DNA of 64,000 nt from Helicobacter sp. NHP19-003. GTDB taxonomy: Bacteria > Campylobacterota > Campylobacteria > Campylobacterales > Helicobacteraceae. Position numbers and translations under genes: made by a program. A model generated the notes under the pieces. That model saw only the letters and a list, made by a program, of their open reading frames with translations, was not told the DNA's origin and ran no database searches. Below, piece after piece: positions 39,723-49,608 of this stretch. Within the stretch, counting starts at the first letter, position 1. Every line of letters starts with the position of its first letter. Where the stretch lies: the NCBI RefSeq assembly GCF_019703305.1, contig NZ_AP024814.1:558001-622000 (forward strand), written 5' to 3'.

Positions 39723-40743
39723 CGATATCTTCCTCTCCGCCCATTTGGATCACACCTTTTTCGGCGAGCGATTGGACAATCTCGATGATTTTGCGCTGTG
39801 CGGACTCCACATCTTTGATTTTCACCGCGCCCAAATAGGCCATTTCCTCAATGAATTGGTCGCTCGCACGGCTACTCATGTTGCTTAAAAACTTCGTTTT
39901 TAGCTCTTCTGTGGAAGTCTTGAGCGCCAAAGTGAGGTCTTTTTTATCCGCAATTTTAAGGATTTCACGGATGGCGAAATTGTCAAGGGTGCTGATGTCT
40001 TCAAAGGTGAACATCATCTCTTTAATGTCATTAGCTAGTTTGGCATCGATGTTTTCGATGCGTGCCAAAGTGGTTTTGGCCGCTTTTTGGCCTAAGCGGT
40101 TAAAGATTTCGGCCACCGCGCGCGTACCACCCACTTCGACTTTATAGCTAGTGAGGGCCTCTAATTTATTCTCTAAGACCGTAGAAACCCGTTTCACCAC
40201 TTGGGGCGAAATGTCGCCTAAACTTGCCATTCTAATGCTCACCTCAGCTTTCATGTCATCGGGGAAAAAGCTCAAAGTTTCGGCAGCATTGGCCGATTCC
40301 ATGTGCGCTAAAATCAGGGCGATGGTTTGGGGGTGTTCGTTGATGATGAAGTCGGCAAGTTGCTGGGGTTTGATGCGCCCCAAGTAAGAAAAGTTTTTCT
40401 GGGTTTGCAAACTGCGACTCAGTTTCTCCAAAATGATCTTGGCTTGCTCGGGACCTAGAGCCTTGATTAAAATCTCTCTGGCGTACTCTAAACCGCCACT
40501 ATTAATGTACTGGTTGGATTGCAAAATGGCAAAAAACTCTTCTAGAACCGCCGCCCCGATGGCCTTGTCTGTGCCATTGAGCTGCACGATTTGCTTGCTG
40601 ATCTCGGTGATCGAATCCACATCCAAATGGCGTAAAATCCCCGCTGTCGCCTCCTCGCCCACTTGAATCAACAAAATAGCGATCTTTTCAGACATGGTGA
40701 ATTCATCTAGTTGCGTTTTCTGTCTAGGGGTTAGTTTAGCCAT
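39715..40743 (-). CDS. fliG: Flagellar motor switch protein FliG
   Basis: Switch-complex protein of 342 residues that couples the stator to rotor rotation. It shows the N-terminal FliF-binding domain (SEKIAILLIQVGEE), the middle domain with EHPQTIALILAHM (the EHPQ motif) and the C-terminal torque domain DISTLDNFAIREILKIADKKDL followed by KFLSNMSSRA. Length is normal for the family. It starts directly after the fliF stop (one-base overlap). Confidence 0.97.
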   Translation of the reverse strand: MAKLTPRQKTQLDEFTMSEKIAILLIQVGEEATAGILRHLDVDSITEISKQIVQLNGTDKAIGAAVLEEFFAILQSNQYINSGGLEYAREILIKALGPEQAKIILEKLSRSLQTQKNFSYLGRIKPQQLADFIINEHPQTIALILAHMESANAAETLSFFPDDMKAEVSIRMASLGDISPQVVKRVSTVLENKLEALTSYKVEVGGTRAVAEIFNRLGQKAAKTTLARIENIDAKLANDIKEMMFTFEDISTLDNFAIREILKIADKKDLTLALKTSTEELKTKFLSNMSSRASDQFIEEMAYLGAVKIKDVESAQRKIIEIVQSLAEKGVIQMGGEEDIVE

Positions 40744-42443
40744 TAGTTGCCTTTGGTGTTGGTGATTGCGACCTCATCCTTAATCAAAAGTTTAAACAAA
40801 GACGCAATCTCCTCGGGTTTCTCTTTAAGGGAGTTGCTCACCCTTTCAAGCATAATATCATACTTGACATCCTCTTCATTAAAGCTCGCGCTAAGCCCCA
40901 ATTGATCCTCCACTTTTTTGCGTATTTCTCCAAAACGGTCAATCTCTTCATCATCCTCTTCATCCATAGCAAAGAGAGATTGTACCTTTTCTTCCTCATC
41001 CGGGTGAATCTCAAGCATGCGTTGGCTGAAGGGCGTGATGACCTTTTTGTAAAAGACAAACAACACCAATCCCACAATGAGGTATTTGAGCAAGGATGAG
41101 AAGGGTCCTAGTATTTTCTCTGTAGTGGCCACAACCTTCTCATATGCACTCATGGGCACATATTTGGCAGATTTGCCATTAAACTCAAAATTGCTGACCG
41201 TCACCGCATCGCCTCTAGCTTTGTTGTAGCCGATCGCTTGTTTGACTAAAGCGTCGATCTTTTCCATTTCATCGGTGCTTAGGGCAACATATTCAATACT
41301 CTCTCTGCCATTTTTATCCACTTTTTGGTATTTACCATCCACCACTACAGCGGCATTTAGGCGGGTTAGAACCCCAAATTCTCCCTTGATCTCGCTCACG
41401 GTTTTGCCCACTTCGTAGTTTGTGGTGTTTGTGGATTTCTCGTATTTCTCTCTTTCTGCGCCATTCAAGCCTTGCACGGGCCCGATATTGCTCACCACCC
41501 CGGGCACCCCGCCCACTTGCTTTTTAGGCAAGCCCTCCTTTTTTTCCTCCATCGTTTGCTCGCTGCGCACGACATTGTTGGGGTCAAAGGTTTCTTTAGT
41601 GCTTTTCTTTTGGCTAAAGTCAAATTCCGCACTCACCTTAGCCACGACCTTATCGTGCCCGCCCACAATGGGGGCTAAAATATTGGCGATTTTATTTTCT
41701 AGGATGTTTTCAAAGTTTTGTTTGTAGTGCAGCTGGGCTTGGGCGAGTTCTCTCGTGGTGTCTAGTTCATCGTCTTCACCCAAAGGTTCGCCATTTTCAT
41801 TGACCAACTTGACATTTTCCACCGTGAGCTTGGGCACAGAGGCGGCGATTAAATTTTTAATGCCTAGAATCTGTTTAGGCAACAAGCGCATGTTGGGCTT
41901 GATTTTAAGCATCACCGAAGCCGTGGGGGGAATCTCACGGCTCACAAACACGCTGTCTTTGGGGATAGCGATGTGGACATCGGCTTTTTCAATCGGTACA
42001 AGACTCTCAATGGTGCGGCTAAGCTCTCCTTCAATGGCGCGGATGTATTTGATGTTCTGATCAAAGTCTGTCGCCCCAAAATCCCTCACATCAAAGATTT
42101 CATAGCCCACTTTGCTGGTTTTAGGAATGCCTTGAGAGGCAAGAGTGATGCGTTCCTCATAGACCTTGTCTTTTGGGATTAAAATGGTGTCGTCTTTGGG
42201 GATTTTATAGGGGATGTGCTTTTGTTGCAAGTGTTGCAAGATCAGTGCATTGTCGCTGGCATCCATGCCCTCAAAGAGGACCCCATACCCGCTCAAATCC
42301 TCCCGATCTTTAGTGGGGTAGACCAATAAAAAGACCAAAAAGGCGACAATCAAGGAAACCGCCACCACAATCGTGATTTTCTGTGCCTTATTGAGTCTCG
42401 AGAAAAGGCGGATGATTTGTTGTAATAAACCCTTAAAATCCAC
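40743..42443 (-). CDS. fliF: Flagellar MS-ring protein FliF
   Basis: Inner-membrane ring protein of 566 residues. The first membrane helix is at about 24-44 (IVVAVSLIVAFLVFLLVY) and the second at about 455-475 (LLKYLIVGLVLFVFYKKVI). Between them are the RBM domains with AIEGELSRTIESLVPIEKADVHIAIP, a hallmark of the FliF/YscJ family. The C-terminal tail is acidic and should bind FliG, which is encoded next. It is the first gene of fliF-fliG-fliH-dxs. Confidence 0.96.
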   Translation of the reverse strand: MDFKGLLQQIIRLFSRLNKAQKITIVVAVSLIVAFLVFLLVYPTKDREDLSGYGVLFEGMDASDNALILQHLQQKHIPYKIPKDDTILIPKDKVYEERITLASQGIPKTSKVGYEIFDVRDFGATDFDQNIKYIRAIEGELSRTIESLVPIEKADVHIAIPKDSVFVSREIPPTASVMLKIKPNMRLLPKQILGIKNLIAASVPKLTVENVKLVNENGEPLGEDDELDTTRELAQAQLHYKQNFENILENKIANILAPIVGGHDKVVAKVSAEFDFSQKKSTKETFDPNNVVRSEQTMEEKKEGLPKKQVGGVPGVVSNIGPVQGLNGAEREKYEKSTNTTNYEVGKTVSEIKGEFGVLTRLNAAVVVDGKYQKVDKNGRESIEYVALSTDEMEKIDALVKQAIGYNKARGDAVTVSNFEFNGKSAKYVPMSAYEKVVATTEKILGPFSSLLKYLIVGLVLFVFYKKVITPFSQRMLEIHPDEEEKVQSLFAMDEEDDEEIDRFGEIRKKVEDQLGLSASFNEEDVKYDIMLERVSNSLKEKPEEIASLFKLLIKDEVAITNTKGN

Positions 42444-42461
42444 GGATTGTCCTAAAAGCCA

Positions 42462-43142
42462 TTAATGTTTTAAATACCCTACATAAAATCCCATAGAACA
42501 ACACACAAAACCCATGCCCATGCAAAAACCCCCTAAAACATCTGTAGGATAATGCACCCCTAAATAAACCCGATCGTACATCATTAAAAAAATCCAAAAG
42601 AACAAAAGGGCAAACCCGCCCACTTTTGCGCCTACGCTTGCTCTAGAAAAGCACAACAAGAGAGCCAACAAGCCGTAAAAAAGCGCAGCAGCTAGGGCGT
42701 GTCCGCTAGGAAAGCTAAAGCCATGCGCCAAATACAGCTCCCCATTAGTCGCCGGGCGAGGGCGTTTGATAACATGTTTTAAGGTTTTAAGCGCAATCTC
42801 GCCCACAAGGACACTAGAGAAAAACCAAACCCCAAAGGTGGTGCGTTTTTTAAACACCCACCAAAGACCGATGAGTAAAGCGATGGGTGTGGTGAGTCCA
42901 GATTGGGCAAACCAAGTGCTAAAGAGCACAAAGTTAAGCCAAGCCCCTTGGGTTGGGGCAGGGCTACGGACAAGGTCAATAAAAAACACATCCACACTTT
43001 GCACCCACTCTTGTTTTTGGACGACTCCAACAGCGCCTAAGCCCAACAACGCAAAGAAAATGGCCCCAAAAATCCACAACAGCTTAACCGCCAAACCCCG
43101 CTGATTTCCCACACCCATTAACCTTTCATAGGGAGTTGCCAT
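42462..43142 (-). CDS. PAP2-family membrane phosphatase (lipid phosphatase)
   Basis: Inner-membrane PAP2 protein of 226 residues with about six helices. All three phosphatase motifs are present: KHVIKRPRP (Lys122-Pro130), FPSGHA (145-149 region, His148) and YDRVYLGVHYPTDVLGG (Arg191, nucleophile His197, Asp201). I use ATG at 43142, with GGAGG about 7 bases upstream. Candidate roles are undecaprenyl-pyrophosphate recycling, phosphatidylglycerophosphate dephosphorylation, or removal of lipid A phosphates as by LpxE/LpxF; sequence alone does not decide. It is divergent from napA. Confidence 0.9.
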   Translation of the reverse strand: MATPYERLMGVGNQRGLAVKLLWIFGAIFFALLGLGAVGVVQKQEWVQSVDVFFIDLVRSPAPTQGAWLNFVLFSTWFAQSGLTTPIALLIGLWWVFKKRTTFGVWFFSSVLVGEIALKTLKHVIKRPRPATNGELYLAHGFSFPSGHALAAALFYGLLALLLCFSRASVGAKVGGFALLFFWIFLMMYDRVYLGVHYPTDVLGGFCMGMGFVCCSMGFYVGYLKH

Positions 43143-43229
43143 GCACGACCTCCATACCCTGATAACAAAGGGCAATGATAACCAAAAATTGATTAAAAAA
43201 TAGCCATAAACCTAAGCCATTTACTTGAT

Positions 43230-43264
43230 ATTTGCTCTAAAGCAAATGGATTTTTATGTATAAT
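43230..43264 (+). promoter_or_regulatory. napA promoter: inverted repeat plus TATAAT box
   Basis: TATAAT sits at 43259-43264, 28 bases before the napA ATG. Twelve bases upstream is a perfect inverted repeat, ATTTGCT at 43230-43236 and AGCAAAT at 43241-43247, separated by CTAA. It covers the -35 region, where an activator or repressor would bind. Half of an FNR-like site (TTGAT, 43225-43229) precedes it but the other half does not match. The napA ribosome site is AAAGGAG. Confidence 0.55.
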
Positions 43265-43292
43265 ACAGAGATTAAATGCAAAGGAGTTATTT

Positions 43293-46118
43293 ATGCCAAC
43301 CCTTCCATCTTTAGACCACACAACTCCCCAAGATGAAAGCCGTAGAGAGTTTTTAAAATCTGCCGCCCTTGCCTCAGCGATGGGCAGCGCCGGGTTGCTC
43401 ACCCCCACCGCCTTGCAAGCTAAAGCCGAGCGTGCCCAAGAAGATTGGAAATGGGACAAAGCCGTGTGCCGCTTTTGCGGTACGGGCTGTGGGATCATGG
43501 TCGCCACCAAGGACGATAAAATTGTCGCCACAAAGGGGGACCCATTAGCTCCGGTCAATCGTGGCTTGAACTGCATTAAAGGTTACTTCAACGCCAAAAT
43601 TATGTATGGGGCTGATCGCCTCGTAGAACCTCTTTTAAGAGTTAATGACAAAGGTGAGTTTGACAAAAAGGGTAAGTTCCAACAAGTGTCTTGGAAACGC
43701 GCCTTTGATGAAATGGAAAAGCAGTTTAAAAAATACTATAAAGAAATGGGACCTACGGGGGTAGGGGTTTTTGGGAGCGGGCAATACACGATCCCAGAGG
43801 GTTACGCGGCGCTCAAGCTCATGAAAGCCGGCTTTAGGGGCAACAACATTGACCCCAACGCCCGCCACTGCATGGCAAGTGCGGCTGCCGGGTTTATGCA
43901 AACCTTTGGGATTGATGAGCCCAGTGGGTGCTATGATGACATCGAAGCCACGGACACCATCATCACTTGGGGGGCAAACATGGCCGAAATGCACCCCATT
44001 TTATGGTCTAGGGTGAGCGATCGCAAGCTCAACAGCCCCGATAAGGTCAAGGTCATCAACCTCACGACTTTTTCTAACCGCACTTCCAGTGTGGCAGATA
44101 TAGAGATCATCTTCACGCCCAACACCGACCTAGCCATTTGGAACTACATCGCAAGGGAGATTGTCTATAACCACCCCGAAGCGATCGACCAAAAATTCTT
44201 AGATGAACACATCGTGTTTGCCACCGGATACGCCGACATCGGCTATGGCATGCGCTCTGATCCCAACCACCACGGCTTTAAAGCGAGCGAAAAGGACACC
44301 GTCGCCAAACAAAACGCCATCACCCTAGATGAAGATGAGGCGATTGCCCTCAAACACTTAGGTGTGAAAGCCGGCGAGGTGTTTAAAATGGAGCACCAAA
44401 AACAAGCGGGCAAACACTGGCAAATCACCTTTGCGCAGTTTAAAGAAGCCCTAGAGCCCTACACCCTAGACTATGTCGCCAGAGTGGCTAAGGGCGATAG
44501 GAACGAGTCGATCGAGAGCTTTAAGCATAAATTGCAACACCTTGCCAAACTCTACATTGAGAAAGATCGCAAGGTGGTGAGCTTTTGGACGATGGGCTTT
44601 AACCAACACACAAGGGGTTCATGGGTGAATGAGCAGGCTTATATGGTGCATTTCTTGCTAGGCAAGCAGGCTAAGCCGGGCTGTGGGGCGTTTTCACTCA
44701 CCGGCCAGCCCAGTGCATGCGGCACGTCTAGAGAGGTGGGGACATTTAGCCACCGCTTGCCCGCAGATATGGTCGTGAACAACCCCGAGCATGTCAAAAT
44801 CGCCGAAAAACTTTGGCACTTGCCTAAGGGCACGATCAACCCCAAGCCCGGCTACCCTTTCTTGACAATGATGCGCGCCTTAGAGGATGGCAAGGTGAAG
44901 TTTATTTGGGTGCAGGTGAATAACCCTTGGCAAAACACCGCGAATGCCAACCACTGGATCAAGGCGGCTAGAGAAATGGACAATTTCATCGTGGTGAGTG
45001 ATTGTTATCCGGGGATCAGTGCAAAAGTGGCGGATTTGATCTTGCCCACGGCGATGATTTATGAAAAATGGGGGGCGTATGGCAATGCCGAGCGGCGCAC
45101 ACAACACTGGAAACAACAAGTTACACCCGTGGGCTCAGCCATGAGCGACACTTGGCAGATTTTAGAGTTTGCCAAACGCTTTAAACTCAAAGAAGTTTGG
45201 GGCGAGCATAAAATCGATGACAAACTCACCTTGCCCAATGTCTTGGCTGAGGCGCGTAAAATGGGCTACAAGGACAACGACACGCTCTACCATGTGCTCT
45301 TTGACAACCGCTTTAGCCGTAAGTTTTTAGCCAATGATCCCATCGGTAGGGGTGCGCCCAACTCCGAAGTCTTTGGCGACAAACGCCATGTGATCGGCAG
45401 TGATGGCAAGCCTTTTAAAGGTTATGGCTTCTTCATCCAAAAATACTTGTGGGAAGAGTACCGCAAATTCGGCAGAGGGCATGGGCACGATTTGGCTTAT
45501 TTTGACGACTACCACAGAGCAAGGGGGCTAAGATGGCCGGTGGTCAATGGCAAAGAAACCCTTTGGCGCTTCAACACCAAGTACGACCCTTACGCCAAAA
45601 AAGCCGCCCCCAATGGGGATTTTGCCTTCTATGGTAAGGCGGGTAAAAAGCTGGTGAGCGGAGACTTAAAAGGGCCACAAGGCACAGAGGCCAAGAGCCT
45701 AGCCAATAAGGCTAAGATTTTCTTTAGACCTTTTATGAAAGCCCCTGAGCGCCCCAGCGAAGAATACCCCTTTTGGCTGGCTACGGGGCGGGTTTTAGAG
45801 CATTGGCACAGCGGTACGATGACCATGCGTGTGCCTGAGCTCTTTAGAGCCGTGCCCGAGGCTTTGTGCTACATGCACGAGGAAGATGGCAAAAAGCTAG
45901 GACTCGATCAAGGCGATGCCGTGTGGATCGAGTCGCGCCGGGGGGCTGTGAAAGCTAGGGTGGATATGCGCGGGCGCAACAAACCCCCCGCAGGTTTGGT
46001 TTATGTGCCTTGGTTTGATGAAAATGTCTTCATCAACAAGGTTTGTTTGGATGCGACCTGCCCCATTTCTAAACAAACGGATTATAAAAAATGCGCGGTG
46101 AAGATCACCAAAGCTTGA
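43293..46118 (+). CDS. napA: Periplasmic nitrate reductase catalytic subunit NapA
   Basis: Molybdopterin (bis-MGD) nitrate reductase of 941 residues, the length typical of epsilonproteobacterial NapA. A Tat signal is visible ([16 protein letters not shown], twin Arg at 17-18). The 4Fe-4S site is Cys59, Cys62, Cys66 and Cys94 in [12 protein letters not shown]...NCIKG, and the Mo-ligand Cys193 lies in [12 protein letters not shown]. The C-terminus ([19 protein letters not shown]) is characteristic of NapA rather than formate dehydrogenase. It allows nitrate respiration in low oxygen and is absent from H. pylori as I recall. napG and napH follow after a 300-base gap, but napB, napF, napL and napD are not in this window. 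Confidence 0.96.
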   Translation: MPTLPSLDHTTPQDESRREFLKSAALASAMGSAGLLTPTALQAKAERAQEDWKWDKAVCRFCGTGCGIMVATKDDKIVATKGDPLAPVNRGLNCIKGYFNAKIMYGADRLVEPLLRVNDKGEFDKKGKFQQVSWKRAFDEMEKQFKKYYKEMGPTGVGVFGSGQYTIPEGYAALKLMKAGFRGNNIDPNARHCMASAAAGFMQTFGIDEPSGCYDDIEATDTIITWGANMAEMHPILWSRVSDRKLNSPDKVKVINLTTFSNRTSSVADIEIIFTPNTDLAIWNYIAREIVYNHPEAIDQKFLDEHIVFATGYADIGYGMRSDPNHHGFKASEKDTVAKQNAITLDEDEAIALKHLGVKAGEVFKMEHQKQAGKHWQITFAQFKEALEPYTLDYVARVAKGDRNESIESFKHKLQHLAKLYIEKDRKVVSFWTMGFNQHTRGSWVNEQAYMVHFLLGKQAKPGCGAFSLTGQPSACGTSREVGTFSHRLPADMVVNNPEHVKIAEKLWHLPKGTINPKPGYPFLTMMRALEDGKVKFIWVQVNNPWQNTANANHWIKAAREMDNFIVVSDCYPGISAKVADLILPTAMIYEKWGAYGNAERRTQHWKQQVTPVGSAMSDTWQILEFAKRFKLKEVWGEHKIDDKLTLPNVLAEARKMGYKDNDTLYHVLFDNRFSRKFLANDPIGRGAPNSEVFGDKRHVIGSDGKPFKGYGFFIQKYLWEEYRKFGRGHGHDLAYFDDYHRARGLRWPVVNGKETLWRFNTKYDPYAKKAAPNGDFAFYGKAGKKLVSGDLKGPQGTEAKSLANKAKIFFRPFMKAPERPSEEYPFWLATGRVLEHWHSGTMTMRVPELFRAVPEALCYMHEEDGKKLGLDQGDAVWIESRRGAVKARVDMRGRNKPPAGLVYVPWFDENVFINKVCLDATCPISKQTDYKKCAVKITKA

Positions 46119-46419
46119 GGAGGCTTTTGTTGAGAAAGTCTAATGGGTGTCGTGGCGGGTAAAAAATAGAGGTGGCAAAAATCCCCGGCTAGCGCATAGG
46201 CGCGTATTGAGCTTAGCAGAGCGCAGGGAGTTTTACCAAAAGGCGGTTGTGGCGGCGAACAAAAACGCCGCAAACAAGACAATGGAGGTGTTTGAAGACC
46301 ACATGGAAACCACACACAAGCAAAATCAGGGCTAGGGCGGCTAGGATGACGCACACGCAATTTAACGCCACAGGACTACGCCTAGATGGCAAGTTCCCCT
46401 ATACGGATTAAAGGTTTTG
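46119..46419 (+). other. Unexplained 300-base gap inside the nap cluster
   Basis: Between napA and napG there is no recognisable gene. The longest frame (46147-46335) would encode a 62-residue basic peptide with AERREFYQKAVVAANKNAANK in its middle. A second short frame at 46346-46411 reads MTHTQFNATGLRLDGKFPYT. Neither contains CxxCH haem motifs, so this is not a readable napB. It may be the eroded remains of a gene lost from the operon or small unknown genes. Confidence in any coding role is low. Confidence 0.3.
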
Positions 46420-47172
46420 ATGCAAAGACGGGCGTTTTTACAAACAGCCCTTAAGGGGGCTTTGCTGTGTGGCAGCGGGGGGGCGTTTTTGGCCGCCATG
46501 CTCAAAGCCAAGCACGGCAAGGATTCGTATGCGCTAAGACCCCCGGGGGCAGAGGATGGGGCACGCTTTTTAAGCCTATGTATCCGCTGTGGTCTATGCG
46601 TGAAAGATTGCCCCTACAACACCCTAAAACTCGCCACCCTGCTAGACTACGCTAGAGTCGGCACGCCCTTTTTTGAAGCCCGCAAAGTCCCCTGTTATCT
46701 TTGCCCAGACATCCCTTGTATCAAAGCTTGCCCCACAGATGCGCTAGACAAGAAGCACTTAGAAAAAAATCAAGGTGTGGATTCGCTTAAAATGGGCGTG
46801 GCGGTGGTCGATCCCATCTCTTGCGTGGCGTTTTGGGGGATTCGTTGCGATGTGTGTTATCGGGTTTGCCCTCTGATAGACAGGGCCATTAAACTAGAGA
46901 CCAAGCACAACGAGCGCACGGGCAAACACGCCTATATGTTGCCTGTGGTCCAAAACGATGTGTGTGTGGGTTGTGGGTTGTGTGAGCGGGCATGCATCAC
47001 CAAAGAGCCTGCCATTCGGGTTTTGCCCGTGGCGTTTGTGAGCGGGGAGGTGGGTAACCATTATGTCAAGGGATGGGACGCTAAAGATCAAGAACGGGTA
47101 AAAAATGCCAAGCCCAACACCCTAAATCCCAGGACAGACAATCCCCTAGACTATCTTAACAAGGGGCTTTGA
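46420..47172 (+). CDS. napG: Periplasmic ferredoxin-type protein NapG
   Basis: Electron-transfer subunit of 250 residues that passes electrons from the NapH quinol dehydrogenase towards the nitrate reductase. It has an N-terminal Tat-like signal (MQRRAFLQTALKGALLCGSG) and four 4Fe-4S motifs: CIRCGLCVKDCP, CYLCPDIPCIKACP, CDVCYRVCP and CVGCGLCERAC. I use ATG at 46420, six bases after AAAGG; a TTG lies 3 bases upstream. Its TGA overlaps the napH ATG. Confidence 0.94.
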   Translation: MQRRAFLQTALKGALLCGSGGAFLAAMLKAKHGKDSYALRPPGAEDGARFLSLCIRCGLCVKDCPYNTLKLATLLDYARVGTPFFEARKVPCYLCPDIPCIKACPTDALDKKHLEKNQGVDSLKMGVAVVDPISCVAFWGIRCDVCYRVCPLIDRAIKLETKHNERTGKHAYMLPVVQNDVCVGCGLCERACITKEPAIRVLPVAFVSGEVGNHYVKGWDAKDQERVKNAKPNTLNPRTDNPLDYLNKGL

Positions 47173-47966
47173 TGCGTTATTTGGTGCTAAGACGGCTTGC
47201 GCAATGTGGCGTTTTAGCCTTGTTTGCCGCCAACACCTTTGTACTCAAGGGCAATTTGAGCGCGTCCAAGTTGTTCAACACGATCCCCTTAAGCGACCCC
47301 TTCGCAGCTCTGCAGGTGTTTTTAGCCGGCATGCACATAGAAATCACCGCTCTTTTGGGGGCGGTCTTGGTGGCGTGCGTTTATGGCTTGTTTTTGGGGC
47401 GGGCGTTTTGTGCGTGGGTGTGTCCGGTGAATATGATTGTGGATTTTGCGGCGTGGGTGCGGCGCAAGTTGGGCTTTAAGGGCGTACATTTGGGCTTGCC
47501 TAGAAATTTACGCTACATTCTTTTAGTCTTGAGCTTAATTTTATCCTTTGTGCTCGCCACACCGGCTTTTGAGAGCGTGTCCTTCATCGGGGTCGTGCAA
47601 AGGGGGATCATTTTAGGCACGGCTTCGTGGCTCATTGTGGCGCTCTTGCTCTTTTGCGTGGACGCCTTCTTGGGCGATAAAATCATTTGCTCAAAACTCT
47701 GCCCTTTGGGGGCATTTTATGCACTCGTCAGCCGTTATGCGCTCTTAAAGGTCAAACATGATGCAATGCGTTGCACCAAGTGCGACCTGTGCTTTGAAAT
47801 TTGCCCCGAGCGGCAGGTGCTGTGGATGGTGGGGCTTAAGAGCGTGTCGGTCAATTCTGGGGAATGCACCCGTTGCGGGCGGTGTATTGAGGTTTGCGCA
47901 GACGATGCGCTGGAATTTAGCATTTTAGACTTAAAAGGGAGTTTTAAGAAAAAGGTTCTACACTAG
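47172..47966 (+). CDS. napH: Membrane quinol dehydrogenase subunit NapH
   Basis: Inner-membrane iron-sulfur protein of 264 residues with four hydrophobic helices. The two NapH-type CxxxCP motifs are CAWVCPVN and CSKLCPLG, and two cytoplasmic 4Fe-4S motifs follow: CTKCDLCFEICP and CTRCGRCIEVC. With NapG it oxidises menaquinol, which fits the menaquinone gene mqnX in this window. ATG overlaps the napG stop (ATGA). Confidence 0.94.
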   Translation: MRYLVLRRLAQCGVLALFAANTFVLKGNLSASKLFNTIPLSDPFAALQVFLAGMHIEITALLGAVLVACVYGLFLGRAFCAWVCPVNMIVDFAAWVRRKLGFKGVHLGLPRNLRYILLVLSLILSFVLATPAFESVSFIGVVQRGIILGTASWLIVALLLFCVDAFLGDKIICSKLCPLGAFYALVSRYALLKVKHDAMRCTKCDLCFEICPERQVLWMVGLKSVSVNSGECTRCGRCIEVCADDALEFSILDLKGSFKKKVLH

Positions 47967-48005
47967 GTCTTTTATCCTCTCGTAGCCCATCGGAGAATAA
48001 AGGCC

Positions 48006-49607
48006 ATGCTTACACTTTTTGCTATCCTCATCATCGCTTCTTTGATCGCCCTGCTTTTGACCGATAAGCTCTCACCTATGGTTGCTTTAACCCTCGTGCC
48101 TTTAGGTGGATTGTTTGGCTTTTGGCTCACTTCTGCCCTATTTTTTCAGCCCGTTGTGCCTAAGAATTACGCCTATATGCTGAGCCACTCCAGTGAAAAG
48201 CACTTTTTAAAGCACCTGGCTAAAAACAATGGTTTTGACAAACCCGATGGGCATCTGCGCCACGCCTTTAGCAAAGCGGGCAATGTCGCCCTAGGCTTTC
48301 AACCCAAAATGAAGGACTACCCCCCACTTTCTAAAGCACAGGTGGAAAAATTCTACTTGGCGGGCGTGGCTGCCCTTTATCCTAATGCCAAGCACATTCA
48401 AGAGAACTTAGCCCCGCTCTTTGCCAAGCACAACGCCTTTTACACCTTTAAAGACCATATGCAAGAGTTGGTGCGCTACTTCAAGCAGGGCATTGCTAAG
48501 GTGGCGCACATCGCGATCATGTTTGTCTTTGCGATTTTATTCTTTGGGGTTTTAAACGATGTGGGGGTGTTTAACCCGCTCATCAATGCGCTGATTAAAC
48601 TCAGTCAGGGCAGTGTGGTGGCGGTGTGCGTGGGGACTTGTTTGGTTGCGATGATCGCCCATTTAGATGGCTCGGGGGCAAGTACCTTTTTAGTGGTGAT
48701 CCCCCCACTTTTGCCCATTTACAAGCGCCTAAACATGAACCCCTATTTGCTCCTACTGCTCGTGGCAGCCAGTGCGGGCGTGGCAAATATGCTCCCTTGG
48801 GGCGGGCCCTTAGGGCGCATTGCCAGTGTACTCGGCACTGATGTGAGCGCACTCTACACCCCCTTGATCAAGGTGCAGTTGCTTGGCTTTGCGTGTATTT
48901 TGCTCATGGCGCTGTTTCTAGGCTTTAAAGAAAAGCGGCGCATTGTGAAGGCGGGGCTAGAAATGCAGGGGGATTTGAGCGTGCAGACCTTAGATCACCC
49001 CCGCTTTTTTTGGATCAATGTTATAACCGCCCTAATCGCGCTAGGCTCGGTGATGTTTAAAATTCTACCTCCTGAATTTTGCTTTCTCTTAGCGTTGTGT
49101 GCCGTGCTTTTGATCAATTACGCCAACCCTCAAGAGCGCATGGCAAAGGTGAAGGAATACGCCCCTGAAGCCATCTCTATGGCAGTGATCTTGCTCGCCG
49201 CCGGGGTGTATATTGGGATTTTAAGTGGCTCCGGCATGCTCGTGGATTTGGCACAACATCTGAGCCTCTTCTTGCCTGACTTTGCCACCAAACATTTACA
49301 CATCATCACGGGGATTTTTGGCGCGCCTTTTGAGCTGTTACTAGACACCAACGGCTATTACTTCACGCTCTTTCCCATCGTTGCACACATCACCGCCCCC
49401 TATGGCGTGAGTGGGGAAGCGACAGGCTATGCGATGCTCATTGGCTCAATTGTGGGGACCTTTGTTTCCCCATTTGCGCCCGCCTTGTGGTTAGGTTTAG
49501 GGCTAGCTAAACTTTCTATGGGGCGACACATCGCTTACAGCTTCTTCTGGCTCTGGGGGCTGTCTTTGGTGGTGCTCGCCCTTGCCAAACTCTTGGGGTT
49601 GTTTTAG
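48006..49607 (+). CDS. CitMHS-family citrate/metal symporter-like transporter
   Basis: Inner-membrane carrier of 533 residues with about 12 helices, matching the CitMHS family that imports citrate complexed with Mg2+ or other divalent metals. Diagnostic segments are HLDGSGASTFLVVIPPLLPI, YKRLNMNPYLLLLL, VANMLPWGGPLGRIAS and FELLLDTNGYYFTLFPIVAH. A hydrophilic insert of about 90 residues (60-155) lies after helix 2 and looks unusual for the family. It begins 39 bases after napH and meets the lipoprotein gene tail to tail, one base apart. Substrate is inferred from family only. Confidence 0.85.
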   Translation: MLTLFAILIIASLIALLLTDKLSPMVALTLVPLGGLFGFWLTSALFFQPVVPKNYAYMLSHSSEKHFLKHLAKNNGFDKPDGHLRHAFSKAGNVALGFQPKMKDYPPLSKAQVEKFYLAGVAALYPNAKHIQENLAPLFAKHNAFYTFKDHMQELVRYFKQGIAKVAHIAIMFVFAILFFGVLNDVGVFNPLINALIKLSQGSVVAVCVGTCLVAMIAHLDGSGASTFLVVIPPLLPIYKRLNMNPYLLLLLVAASAGVANMLPWGGPLGRIASVLGTDVSALYTPLIKVQLLGFACILLMALFLGFKEKRRIVKAGLEMQGDLSVQTLDHPRFFWINVITALIALGSVMFKILPPEFCFLLALCAVLLINYANPQERMAKVKEYAPEAISMAVILLAAGVYIGILSGSGMLVDLAQHLSLFLPDFATKHLHIITGIFGAPFELLLDTNGYYFTLFPIVAHITAPYGVSGEATGYAMLIGSIVGTFVSPFAPALWLGLGLAKLSMGRHIAYSFFWLWGLSLVVLALAKLLGLF

Positions 49608-49608
49608 G

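Noticed and set aside
41422-42060. Plus-strand frames inside fliF and neighbours
   Set aside because: They are reverse-complement artefacts of clear flagellar genes with strong family motifs on the minus strand.
43293-46118. Formate dehydrogenase alpha subunit
   Set aside because: Cys spacing CRFCGTGC, the DPNARHC Mo site and the C-terminal [11 protein letters not shown] are NapA features, and napG and napH follow.
47967-48005. Terminator hairpin between napH and the CitMHS gene
   Set aside because: TTATCCTCTCG and CGGAGAATAA are only roughly complementary and no T-run follows, so the genes may well be co-transcribed.
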